A stretch of DNA of 64,000 nucleotides from Myxococcaceae bacterium (GTDB lineage Bacteria > Myxococcota_A > Polyangia > Polyangiales > Ga0077539). Of the stretch, positions 51,586-60,846 are shown one piece after another. The DNA lies in assembly GCA_004297725.1 (NCBI GenBank), contig SCUS01000133.1, positions 332,455-396,454 on the forward strand, in the 5' to 3' direction. Under the pieces are notes generated by a model, which ran no database searches, was not told the origin of the DNA, and saw nothing but the letters and a program-made list of their open reading frames with translations. Made by a program: the position numbers and the translations under genes. Each line of letters opens with the position of its first letter. Within the stretch, counting starts at the first letter, position 1.

Positions 51586-52899
51586 TCAGTCGTAGTACTC
51601 GACGCCGAGGTGGGTGATGAGCTCGACGCCCTTCATCCACCGCAGGGTGTTCTTGAGCTTCATGAGCTGGATGAAGAGGTCGTGCTCGGGGTAGAGCCCC
51701 GGGGCGGTCATCGGGCTCTTGAAGTAGAAGCTCAGCCACTCCTGGGTGCCCGACATGTTCGCCCGGCTGGCGAGGTCGAGGAAGAGCGCGAGGTCGAGCA
51801 CGATGGGCGCCGCGAGGATGGAGTCGCGGCAGAGGAAGTCGACCTTGATCTGCATCGGGTAGTTGAGCCACCCGAAGATGTCGATGTTGTCCCAGCCCTC
51901 CTTGTTGTCACCGCGAGGGGGGTAGTAGTTGATGCGCACCACGTGGGAGTAGTGCCCGTAGAGCTTGGGGTAGAGCTTCGGCTGGAAGATGTGCTCCAGC
52001 ACCCCGAGCTTGGAGACCTCCTTGGACTTGAAGCTCTCCGGGTCGTCGAGCACCTCGCCGTCGCGGTTGCCCAGGATGTTGGTGCTGTACCAGCCGTCGA
52101 GGCCCAGCAGCCGAGCCTTGAAGCCCGGCGCCAGGATGGTCTTCATCAGGGTCTGGCCGGTCTTGAAGTCCTTGCCCGCGATGGGCATCGACTCTCGCTT
52201 CGCCAGCTCTTGCATCGCCGGGAAGTCGAGCGACAGGTTGGGCGCCCCGTTGGCGTAGGGGACGCCCGAGCGCAGACAGGCGTAGGCGTAGATGGCGCTC
52301 GGGGCGATGTCGTCGGAGCTGTCGCGCAGGCCCTGCTCGAAGGCCTCGAGGCTGGCGTGCACGGCCGTAGGGGCGCGCCAGGTCTCGGTGGAGCCGCACC
52401 ACACGGCCACGCAGCGCTCGACGTTGCGCTCGCGCTTGAAGGCCGCGATGTCCTCCATGAGCTGCTCGGCGAGGTGCATCTTGGAGGTGCCGGTCTTCAC
52501 GTGCGTGCCCTCGAGGCGCTTCACGTAGCCGGGGTCGAACACCGCCTTCATGGGGACGATGCCCTCGAGGAAGTCCTTCACCACCGCGAGGTGCTCCTTG
52601 GAGAGCACGCCGGCCTTGGAGGCCGCGGCGTAGGCGCTGTCGGGGAAGATGTCCCAGGCGCCGAACTCGATGCTGTCGAGCGGGGCCAGCGGGACGAAGT
52701 CGGAGATGCGGGGGGAGGTCGCGTCGGTGCGCTTGCCCACCCGGACGGTGCCCATCTGCGTGAGCGACCCGACCGGCTCGGCGAGCCCTCGGCGGATCAT
52801 CTCGACCCCGGCGATGAAGGTGGTGGAGACGGCTCCGAGGCCCGGCAGCAGGATGCCGAGGCGGCCGGTGACGGGACGAGGTGCGGGCGGTGTCTTCAT
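51586..52899 (-). CDS. ino1: myo-Inositol-1-phosphate synthase
   Basis: GRLGILLPGLGAVSTTFIAGVEMIRRGL; GKDFKTGQTLMKTILAPGFKARLLGLDGWYSTNILGNRDGEVLDDPESFKSKEVSK. Confidence 0.93.
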   Translation of the reverse strand: MKTPPAPRPVTGRLGILLPGLGAVSTTFIAGVEMIRRGLAEPVGSLTQMGTVRVGKRTDATSPRISDFVPLAPLDSIEFGAWDIFPDSAYAAASKAGVLSKEHLAVVKDFLEGIVPMKAVFDPGYVKRLEGTHVKTGTSKMHLAEQLMEDIAAFKRERNVERCVAVWCGSTETWRAPTAVHASLEAFEQGLRDSSDDIAPSAIYAYACLRSGVPYANGAPNLSLDFPAMQELAKRESMPIAGKDFKTGQTLMKTILAPGFKARLLGLDGWYSTNILGNRDGEVLDDPESFKSKEVSKLGVLEHIFQPKLYPKLYGHYSHVVRINYYPPRGDNKEGWDNIDIFGWLNYPMQIKVDFLCRDSILAAPIVLDLALFLDLASRANMSGTQEWLSFYFKSPMTAPGLYPEHDLFIQLMKLKNTLRWMKGVELITHLGVEYYD

Positions 52900-52937
52900 G
52901 GGAGGGCGCGGACCCTAGCAGAGGGCCACGGTCACCA

Positions 52938-54176
52938 TCAACGCGCCTCGACCCCGCCGGAGGCGCTCCTCGGCACCGTCGCCCAGAGCGGGAGCGCCAC
53001 CAGGGCGGGCAGCGCGGCGGCGATGCTCCAGCCGTGCAGCCAGCCCCGGCCGATGAGCGCCCCGGAGAGCAGCGGGCCCATGATCTGCGCCACGGAGGTG
53101 ATCGACTGCGTGAGCCCCAGCACCACGCCCTGCTCGTCGCGCTGGCACTGCTGGGTGATCATCGCCGTGAGCGGCGCGCGGAGGATGCTCTGGGAGACCG
53201 CGGAGATGGAGGCGCTCACCAGCAGGATCGGCAGCGCGTAGGTCACGCCGAGCAGCGCGTAGGCGACGGCGGCGCAGAGGAAGCCGACGCCCACCATCGG
53301 GCGCTCCCCGAAGCGGCGCACGAGGCGACCCACGAGCCCCCCCTGGAGGAAGATGCCCAGGAGGCCCGAATACGCGAACACGTAACCGACCTCCCGAACG
53401 CCCCAGGGGGTGCCGGCGGCGGTGAGCAGCCGACGCTCGGAGAAGAGGGCGAAGCCGGAGCTGAAGAGCGAGAAGGAGAAGGCGAAGCAGAAGAAGAGCC
53501 CGAGCAGGGTGCCGAGGGTGCGGCGCCGGAAGTACGAGGTGTAGCCCGCCCAGGAGAACACGTTGAGCCGGCGCCCTGCGGGGAGCGCGGGGCCGGGCTC
53601 GGCGGAGGGGGCGTGGGCGGCGTCCTTCTGCGCGGCGGTGGGCTCGCGGAGGAGGAAGGCCGTGGCGGCGATGCTGGTCGCGGAGAGCCCGGCGGCGGCG
53701 TAGACGGGCCAGCGGGGGTCGTGCTGCGCCAGCCAGCCGGAGACGGCCGGGCCCAGGAGGAAGCCGACGCCGAAGGAGATGCCGATGACGGCGAAGGCGC
53801 GGGCGCGGTGCGCCGGGGGCGTGACGTCGGTGATGTAGGCCTGGGCGATGGTGAGGTTGCCCGCGGTGGCTCCGTCGATGACCCGGGAGAGGAAGACCAC
53901 CCAGAGCACCTCGGCGCGGGCCAGCATGAGGAAGCCGAAGAAGGTTCCGACCTGGGAGACGAGGAGCAGCGGACGGCGGCCGTAGCGGTCGGAGAGCTGG
54001 CCCAGCACCGGGCCGGAGATGAGCTGGCAGGCCGCGAAGGTCGCCCCGAGCAGGCCCACCATCATCGGCGAGGCCCCGAAATGCTCGGCGTAGAAGGGCA
54101 GTAGGGGGAGGATCAGCGTGAGTCCGAGGACGTCGACGAGGATGACGAGGAAGATGGGAATCAGGGCGGAGGACAT
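52938..54176 (-). CDS. MFS transporter (TetA-like)
   Basis: GQLSDRYGRRPLLLVSQVGTFFGFL; 12-TM-like hydrophobicity; start at 54176. Confidence 0.88.
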   Translation of the reverse strand: MSSALIPIFLVILVDVLGLTLILPLLPFYAEHFGASPMMVGLLGATFAACQLISGPVLGQLSDRYGRRPLLLVSQVGTFFGFLMLARAEVLWVVFLSRVIDGATAGNLTIAQAYITDVTPPAHRARAFAVIGISFGVGFLLGPAVSGWLAQHDPRWPVYAAAGLSATSIAATAFLLREPTAAQKDAAHAPSAEPGPALPAGRRLNVFSWAGYTSYFRRRTLGTLLGLFFCFAFSFSLFSSGFALFSERRLLTAAGTPWGVREVGYVFAYSGLLGIFLQGGLVGRLVRRFGERPMVGVGFLCAAVAYALLGVTYALPILLVSASISAVSQSILRAPLTAMITQQCQRDEQGVVLGLTQSITSVAQIMGPLLSGALIGRGWLHGWSIAAALPALVALPLWATVPRSASGGVEAR

Positions 54177-54279
54177 CGGTGGGCTTGCGGACCGGATGCA
54201 CCGGATGGGTAGGCGGGCGCAAGGGCGGCCCGCTACGTGACCCTGAGGCCCCCGTCGTGGTAACGCTCGCGCCGCTTCG

Positions 54280-55209
54280 ATGGCCGACCTCAGCTTTCGC
54301 GCATCCATCAAACCGCCGGAGGTCGAGGAGCTCATCGACCTCTTCGTCCATCGGCCGCTGGCGCACCTGATCGCCCGCAGCGCCTACCCCACCGCCATCA
54401 CCCCCGACCAGCTCACGATGCTGTCCATGTTCGTGGGCATCGCGGCCGGCTGGTGCACCTGGTCGTCGCTCGCCCGCGGCGACGGGTGGCTCGCGGCGGG
54501 CGGCGCGCTGCTCATCGCCTCCGCCGTGGTCGACTGCTCCGACGGCCAGCTCGCCCGCATGCGCCAGTCGAGCTCCCGCTTCGGCCGCATGCTCGACGGC
54601 CTCGTCGACGCCATCGTGCAGCTCGCGGTGATCCCACCGGTGCTCGCCCACCTCTGGATGGAGCACCGGGCGCACCCCGCCGGGGCCGCGCTCTGGCTCG
54701 CCGTGGGCGTCGTCGCCGTGGTCACCGGCTCGCTTCACACCACCCTCTACGACCACTTCAAGAACGTCTACCTGGTGCACACCCAGCCCACGCGCCGCGA
54801 GGGCAACGACGACCCCGAGGACGTCGAGGCCCACTACGCCGGGCTCCAGTCCCAGGGCCTGCGCCTCTTCGACGCGGTGCGCTTCTTCCTCTACCGCCGC
54901 TACGTCCCGCAGCAGCGCGCCCTCCTCGGCTGGATCGACCCGTCCATCCCCTCGCGCTACCGCGACATGCCCGAGTACTCGGTCGAGCGCGCCGCCCGCT
55001 ACCGCCTCCTTCACCGCGGCGTGATGCGCGCCTGGAGCTTCTACGGCATCGGCACCCACATCTTCGGCCTCGGGGTCGCCATGATGACCGGCCAGCTCGC
55101 CCTGTATGTGTTCTTCCGCGCGGTGGTGTTCAACCTCGCGCTGCTGGCGCTGGTGCCCGCCCAGCGGCGCGCCTCGCGGGCCTTCTTCACCCGCGAGGGG
55201 ATGTCATGA
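54280..55209 (+). CDS. CDP-alcohol phosphatidyltransferase family protein
   Basis: DCSDGQLARMRQSSSRFGRMLDGLVD = DGx2ARx8Gx3Dx3D signature. Confidence 0.92.
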   Translation: MADLSFRASIKPPEVEELIDLFVHRPLAHLIARSAYPTAITPDQLTMLSMFVGIAAGWCTWSSLARGDGWLAAGGALLIASAVVDCSDGQLARMRQSSSRFGRMLDGLVDAIVQLAVIPPVLAHLWMEHRAHPAGAALWLAVGVVAVVTGSLHTTLYDHFKNVYLVHTQPTRREGNDDPEDVEAHYAGLQSQGLRLFDAVRFFLYRRYVPQQRALLGWIDPSIPSRYRDMPEYSVERAARYRLLHRGVMRAWSFYGIGTHIFGLGVAMMTGQLALYVFFRAVVFNLALLALVPAQRRASRAFFTREGMS

Positions 55210-55928
55210 CCACGGCGATCCTGCTGGTGGCGGGCGTCGGGAGCCGGCTCCGTCCGCTCACCGACCACCGCCCCAAGTGCCTCGTCTCCCTCGGCGAGGA
55301 GACCATCCTCGCCCGCCAGGTGCGGCTCCTCTCGGCGGCGGGCGTGACGCGCCTGGTGCTCTCCACGGGCTACGCGGCCGAGGCCGTCCACGCCGCCCTC
55401 GCCGGGTGCCCCCTCCCGGTGACCTTCGTCCACAACCCCGACTACGCCACCACGCAGAACATCGTCTCGCTGCACCGCGCCCTCGGGGCGGTGACCGACG
55501 GGGACGTGGTGAAGCTCGACGGGGACGTGGTCTTCACCGGGGCGCTGCTGCCGAGGGTGCTGCGCCGCAGCGACGGGGCCGTGGTGGCCGTCGACGACCG
55601 GCAGCCCGTCCGTGACGAGGCCATGAAGGTGAGCGCCCGAGGCGGCGTGGCCGAGCGCTTCGGCAAGGGCATCGCGCCGGCCGAGGCCATGGGCGAGTCC
55701 ATCGGCGTCGAGTGGTTCGGCGAGCGGGCGCGAGAGACCCTGTCGGCCGCGGTGGCCTCCGCGGTGAACGCCGGGCGCACGGACCTCTATTACGAAGACG
55801 TGTATGCCGACGTCGTCGCGCGGGGCGTGCGGATGGCCTGCGTGGGCGTCGGCGACCTGCCCTGGACGGAGGTCGACGACCCGGCGGACCTCGCCCGGGC
55901 GGTCGATCTGGTGCGCTCCGCAGGTTGA
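55206..55928 (+). CDS. NTP-transferase domain protein (phosphocholine cytidylyltransferase/LicC-like)
   Basis: AILLVAGVGSRLRPLTDHRPKCLVSLGEETILARQ; HNPDYATTQNIVSLHRAL; VKLDGDVVF; ATGA overlap with the CDP-alcohol gene. Confidence 0.88.
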   Translation: MTTAILLVAGVGSRLRPLTDHRPKCLVSLGEETILARQVRLLSAAGVTRLVLSTGYAAEAVHAALAGCPLPVTFVHNPDYATTQNIVSLHRALGAVTDGDVVKLDGDVVFTGALLPRVLRRSDGAVVAVDDRQPVRDEAMKVSARGGVAERFGKGIAPAEAMGESIGVEWFGERARETLSAAVASAVNAGRTDLYYEDVYADVVARGVRMACVGVGDLPWTEVDDPADLARAVDLVRSAG

Positions 55929-56045
55929 TTGCGACCCCGAGGCCGACCGTGTTAGAGCCGCGCGGTTGAAACGGGACGGCCACAAAGACCGGCTCCGTTG
56001 TGATGTGCGACGAAAGACCGGTGGCTTCGTGAGGCATTTGATTCC

Positions 56046-57971
56046 ATGAGCGGCGCGGCGAAGCGTCGGGTCGAGCGGGCGATCATCCTGGCGGCGGGGC
56101 GCGGCTCGCGGCTCGACCGGGGCGATGCCCTCCCCAAGCCCCTGCGTCCGGTCGCGGGGGTGCCGCTCATCGGCCGCATCCTGCGAACGCTGGCCTCCGA
56201 GGGCATCCGCGAGGCGGTGGTGGTCGTCGGCTACGAGGGCGACCGCATCCAGGCCGCGCTGGCGGACGAGGCCCTGCACGCCGGGGTCACCGTGCACTTC
56301 GTCGAGAACGCCCTCTGGGAGCGCTCCAACGGGCTCTCGCTCCTGGCCGCGCGCGAGTACCTCGACCGCGAGTGCCTGCTCACGATGGCCGACCACCTCG
56401 TCGCCCCGGCGCTGCTGCGTCGGCTGGTGCGCGCGGAGATCCCCGCCGGGGCCTGCGCGCTGGGGGTCGACTTCGACATCGAGCGCTGCTTCGACCTCGA
56501 CGACGCCACCAAGGTGCTGGTCGAGGCGGGTCGCATCGGGGCCATCAGCAAGGAGCTCGACGCCTTCAACGCCATCGACACGGGCATCTTCCGGGTGAAC
56601 AGCGCCCTGGCCGACGCGCTCGACGAGGTGTTTCTCCGAGGCGGCGACGCGTCGCTGTCCGACGGGGTGCGCGCGCTGGCCGCCACCGGCCGCTTCGTGG
56701 CGGTGGACGTCGGCGACGCCCGCTGGATCGACGTCGACACCCCCGAGGCCCAGGCCCGCGCCGAGGCGATGCTCCGGGTCTTCGGCGACGGCCTCGACGA
56801 CGCCGACGGGGACCATGTTCCGGGCCACCCCATCGAGCCCGAGGCCATGGAGATGTTCGCGCCCTCCTGGGTGCGCGGCGCCTCGCCCTACCGGGAGGAC
56901 CACTTCGCCCTCGCCGATCAGGAGTCCCGCAACGGCAACGACGAGTTCGCCCGGCTCATGTCGAACGAGAGCCCCTTCCCCCCTTCGCCGCGGGTCATCG
57001 AGGCGGTGGTGAAGGCCCTCTCCCGTGGGCACCGCTACCCCAACGCCTCGATGGCGAAGGAACTCCGCTCGCGGCTCGCAGGCGCCGTCGCCCTCGACGC
57101 CGAGAGCTGCGTGCTCGGGGCAGGGTCGAGCGAGGTCATCGACCTGCTGGTGCGCGCCTTCGTGGCGCCCGGCGAGGAGGTTGTCATCGCGGTTCCGACC
57201 TTCTCCATGTACGAGGCCCGCACGCGCCTCGCGGGCGGAGTGCCCGTGCTGGTCCCCATGCGCGACGACCTCGAGATCGACGCCTCGGCCGTGATGCGCG
57301 CGGTCACCGAGCGCACCAAGCTGCTCTTCCTCTGCTCGCCCAACAACCCGACGGGCCGCCGGCTGGACGAGGGCACCCTCCGCCGGGTGCTGCGCCCTGG
57401 CATCCCCGTGGTGGTCGACGAGGCCTACGTGGAGTTCAGCGCCGACGACCACTCCGTGGCCTCGATGATCGCCGCGAACCCCAACCTCATCGTCGCGCGC
57501 ACCTTCTCCAAGGCCTTCGGCCTCGCGGGCCTCCGAGTCGGCTACGCCCTCGCGTGCCCTCCGGTCGCCCGCCTCCTCAACCGCGTGAAGCTCCCCTGGA
57601 ACGTCTCCACCGTCGCCCTCGCCGCCGCCCTCGCGGCCCTCGACGACGTGGCGGAGTACGACCGCCAGAGGGTCCTGCTGCGCGAGGAGCGCGACGTGCT
57701 GCGCCGAGAGCTGGGCTCCCTCCCCGGCGTGTCGGTCTTCGACGGCGACGGCAACTTCCTCCTGCTGGACATCCACGACACGGGCTGGAGCGCCGAGGCC
57801 CTGGTGCAGTCGATGCTCGGCGACGGGGTGTTCATCCGCGCGCTGGCGAGCCACCACCTGCGCCGCGGGTGGGTGCGCGTCTCCGTGGGCGCGCCCGACG
57901 CCAACCGCCGCTGCATCGACTCCATGCGCCGCTCGCTCACCCGAGCCCGCAACCGCCCCGCCCTTCACTGA
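56046..57971 (+). CDS. Fusion: N-terminal inositol-1-phosphate cytidylyltransferase-like domain + C-terminal HisC/CobD-like PLP fold-type I enzyme
   Basis: N-term AIILAAGRGSRLDRGDALPKPLRPVAGVPLIGRIL, MADHL, DLDDATKVLVEAGRIGAISKELDAFNAIDTGIF, SLSDGVRAL, DVDTPEAQ; C-term SNESPFPPSP, CSPNNPTGRRL, VVDEAYVEFS, ARTFSKAFGLAGLRVGY. Confidence 0.9.
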   Translation: MSGAAKRRVERAIILAAGRGSRLDRGDALPKPLRPVAGVPLIGRILRTLASEGIREAVVVVGYEGDRIQAALADEALHAGVTVHFVENALWERSNGLSLLAAREYLDRECLLTMADHLVAPALLRRLVRAEIPAGACALGVDFDIERCFDLDDATKVLVEAGRIGAISKELDAFNAIDTGIFRVNSALADALDEVFLRGGDASLSDGVRALAATGRFVAVDVGDARWIDVDTPEAQARAEAMLRVFGDGLDDADGDHVPGHPIEPEAMEMFAPSWVRGASPYREDHFALADQESRNGNDEFARLMSNESPFPPSPRVIEAVVKALSRGHRYPNASMAKELRSRLAGAVALDAESCVLGAGSSEVIDLLVRAFVAPGEEVVIAVPTFSMYEARTRLAGGVPVLVPMRDDLEIDASAVMRAVTERTKLLFLCSPNNPTGRRLDEGTLRRVLRPGIPVVVDEAYVEFSADDHSVASMIAANPNLIVARTFSKAFGLAGLRVGYALACPPVARLLNRVKLPWNVSTVALAAALAALDDVAEYDRQRVLLREERDVLRRELGSLPGVSVFDGDGNFLLLDIHDTGWSAEALVQSMLGDGVFIRALASHHLRRGWVRVSVGAPDANRRCIDSMRRSLTRARNRPALH

Positions 57972-58074
57972 TCCGACGACCGCGGAGGCCGGGATTCGCC
58001 GCACGACCGCGAGGTCGGGAGCGTGGGCGGGTACATCCGTCGCTGCGCTCCGGCGAGGCCGCGCGATGGGGACG

Positions 58075-58132
58075 TGGGCGGGTGCTCCCGATGGGAGCGA
58101 GAACTGGGCGGGCGCCCCCGATGGGGGCGAGA
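58075..58132. repeat. Two 28-nt near-identical direct repeats, each carrying a 6-bp hairpin, between convergent genes
   Basis: TGGGCGGGTGCTCCCGATGGGAGCGAGA (58075-58102) and TGGGCGGGCGCCCCCGATGGGGGCGAGA (58105-58132); the two differences are compensatory within the stem. Confidence 0.75.
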
Positions 58133-58149
58133 GCCGCCCAGGACCGCCG

Positions 58150-60759
58150 TCAGAAGAAGTTGCCGATGGTGAACTCGAAGACCGAGGCCTCTTCGTAGGG
58201 GAGGCGGTTGAGGGGGAAGCCCCACTCGAAGCGCAGCAGGCCGAGGGGGCTCTGCCAGCGGACGCCGAAGCCCGCCGAGAAGCGGAGGTTGAGGGGGTTG
58301 TCCTGGAAGCGGGTGCAGGGGTCGACCACCGACGCGAGCCCGGTGCCGCCCGCGCCGCAGTACTGCGACTCGGAGTTGAACACGTTGCCGCCGTCGCTGA
58401 AGATCACGCCGCGCAGGCCCACCGCGGTGAGGATCGGGAACTCGACCTCCAGGTTGTAGTAGCCCTGGATGTTGCCGCCGATGACCGCGCCGTTGGAGAC
58501 CAGGGCGGCGTTGGGGTCCTGAGAGAGGGGGAGCTGGAGGCGCGGGGCGATGGTGCGGAGGCGGTAGCCGCGCACGTCGAAGATGCCGCCGAGGAAGAAG
58601 CGCTCGAAGATCGGGACGCCCTGCGCGCGGTGGCTGAACACCACGCCGCCCTGGAGGTTCATCTTGAAGACCACGCCCGAGAAGAGCGGGCGGTAGAAGC
58701 GGAACCAGCCCGACACCCGGGTGTAGACGTTCTGGCTGCCGAGCACGCTGTCGGCCATGTCGACGCCGAGGCGGGCGTAGATGCCGTCCGTCGGGGTGAG
58801 CCGATTGTCTCGGCTGTCGTAGGCCATCGAGAGGCCCACCGAGCTGGTGAAGCCCGACTGGAAGATGTTGGCCAGCGGCAGGCTGCGGAAGGCCGACGGG
58901 AGCGTGGTCTGACCGAAGAGCCCGGTGGACGTGCTGGTGTTGGCGCCGACCTGCTCGCCCGTGTAGCTGGCGAAGAGCCGGAGGTCCTGCCCGATGATGG
59001 GATAGCCGAAGGTGAGCGTGCCGCCGGTGCTGGTGCGGCTGAAGTCCGTGTACGCGCGCACCGTGTTGTAGAGGTCGACGGCGAAGGTCCAGTTGGAGTC
59101 GAGGAAGTAGGGCTCGACGAAGCGCAGCGAGAAGATCTGGCGCAGGCCCGAGAGCTGCGCCTGAAGCGTCAGCGACTGGCCGCGGCCGAAGAGGTTGAGC
59201 TGCTGGATCTGCGCCGTCGCGATGAAGTTCTCCACGGAGGAGAAGCCCGCGCCGATCTGGAAGGTTCCGGTGGGCCGCTCGGCGACCTCGACGTTGACCA
59301 CGAGCTGGTCGGGGTGGCCCTCGACGGGCTCGGTGGAGAGGTCGACGCGCTCGAAGTACCCGAGCGCCATGATGCGCCGGCGCGAGTTCTGGTAGTCGCT
59401 CTCGCTGTAGCGCTCGCCCTCGAAGATCTGCATCTCCCGGCGGATCACCCGCTCGCTGGTCTTGGCGTTGCCGCGCACCTCGATGCGGTGGATGGTCACC
59501 ACCGGCCCGCGCACGATGCGCACCGTGAGGTCGACGGTGCGCCGCCCGGTGTCGGGCTGGATGTCGGGGGTGACCTCGACGTTGGCGTAGCCGGCGTCGC
59601 GGTAGTGGGTCTGCACCGCCACGATGTCCCGGCCGATGACGCTGCGGGAGAAGAAGTCGCCCGGCACCGCGTGCACGCGCTCGCGCATCTGGCGGCGGCC
59701 GCCGAGGGGCTCGACCTCGTTGCCGTCCTCGTCGACCTCCTGCACGCGGAGGCGGCCGATGCGGTAGCGCGGCCCCTCGCGGACGGGGATCACGATGTCG
59801 ATGAAGCGGCGGTCGGGAGAGAGCGCGACGCGGGGGGTGGAGATCTCGACGGTGAGGTGCCCGCGGTCGTAGTAGGCCGCCTGCAGCAGGTCCATGTCGT
59901 TGCGAAACGCCTCTTCGCGGTAGGTGCCGCTGGAGGTGATGAACGAGAAGAACCCGCTGGTGTTGGTGCTCATCACGCCGCGGAGCTCGGAGTCCGTCAG
60001 GCTGTGATTGCCGATGAACTCCACGCTCCGCACCTGCACCTGCGTGCCCTCGACGATGTGGAACACGATGTCCACCTCGTTGCGGTCGCCGGGCCGGGGC
60101 TCGACGGTGTGCGTCACCCGGGCGAGGAAGAAGCCCTTCTCCTCGTAGAGGTCGAGCAGCTTCTGGACGTTGCGCCGCACCGCCGACTCGGAGAGCACCG
60201 AGCCGTCGCGGATGTCGATGGTCTCGCGGAGCTTGTCCTCGTCGACGTCGTCGTAGCCCTCGAAGCGCACCGCGTGAACCGTCGGCCGCTCGCTCACCCG
60301 GTAGCGGACCTCGACGCCCCCTTCGGCGGGCTCGACCCCGACGCGCACGTCGCGGAAGAACCCGAGGTCCCAGAGCGTGCGGGCGTCGCGGGAGGCGCGG
60401 GCGCGGTCGAGGCACTCCCCGGTGCGCACCCTGATCGACTGCTGGAGGTCCTCCGCGTTCACGCGGCGAAGGCCCATGAAGCGAATGTTGACCACCCGCT
60501 GGCAGGCCTCGTCGGTGCGAGCCGCGGGCGTGGCCTCGGCGGCCTCCGCAGGGGTCTCGGCGGCGGTCTCCGTCGGGGTCTCGGCCGAGGGCTCGCCCGC
60601 CGTCGGGGTCGCCGGGGCGGCCGGAGGCGCGGGCGGTAGCTGGAGCGCCTCGGTGTCGAGCCGTAGCCTCGGCGGCTGCGGCTGCGCCTCGGCGCGCAGG
60701 GAGACGAGCGCGCACACACACGCAAGGAGACACGCCAGCCGCCGTTGCACAGAACCCAT
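58150..60759 (-). CDS. bamA: Outer membrane protein assembly factor BamA (Omp85, POTRA + beta-barrel)
   Basis: Signal peptide ...LRAEA; POTRA-like repeats; C-terminal barrel [47 protein letters not shown]. Confidence 0.94.
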   Translation of the reverse strand: MGSVQRRLACLLACVCALVSLRAEAQPQPPRLRLDTEALQLPPAPPAAPATPTAGEPSAETPTETAAETPAEAAEATPAARTDEACQRVVNIRFMGLRRVNAEDLQQSIRVRTGECLDRARASRDARTLWDLGFFRDVRVGVEPAEGGVEVRYRVSERPTVHAVRFEGYDDVDEDKLRETIDIRDGSVLSESAVRRNVQKLLDLYEEKGFFLARVTHTVEPRPGDRNEVDIVFHIVEGTQVQVRSVEFIGNHSLTDSELRGVMSTNTSGFFSFITSSGTYREEAFRNDMDLLQAAYYDRGHLTVEISTPRVALSPDRRFIDIVIPVREGPRYRIGRLRVQEVDEDGNEVEPLGGRRQMRERVHAVPGDFFSRSVIGRDIVAVQTHYRDAGYANVEVTPDIQPDTGRRTVDLTVRIVRGPVVTIHRIEVRGNAKTSERVIRREMQIFEGERYSESDYQNSRRRIMALGYFERVDLSTEPVEGHPDQLVVNVEVAERPTGTFQIGAGFSSVENFIATAQIQQLNLFGRGQSLTLQAQLSGLRQIFSLRFVEPYFLDSNWTFAVDLYNTVRAYTDFSRTSTGGTLTFGYPIIGQDLRLFASYTGEQVGANTSTSTGLFGQTTLPSAFRSLPLANIFQSGFTSSVGLSMAYDSRDNRLTPTDGIYARLGVDMADSVLGSQNVYTRVSGWFRFYRPLFSGVVFKMNLQGGVVFSHRAQGVPIFERFFLGGIFDVRGYRLRTIAPRLQLPLSQDPNAALVSNGAVIGGNIQGYYNLEVEFPILTAVGLRGVIFSDGGNVFNSESQYCGAGGTGLASVVDPCTRFQDNPLNLRFSAGFGVRWQSPLGLLRFEWGFPLNRLPYEEASVFEFTIGNFF

Positions 60760-60846
60760 CTTTTGCGCGCGGCGCTATAACCCGGGCTCGCCGACACCGG
60801 CAAGGCTGACCGCAGCAATCTGGCGACGCCCGATCGACGCGGCGCC

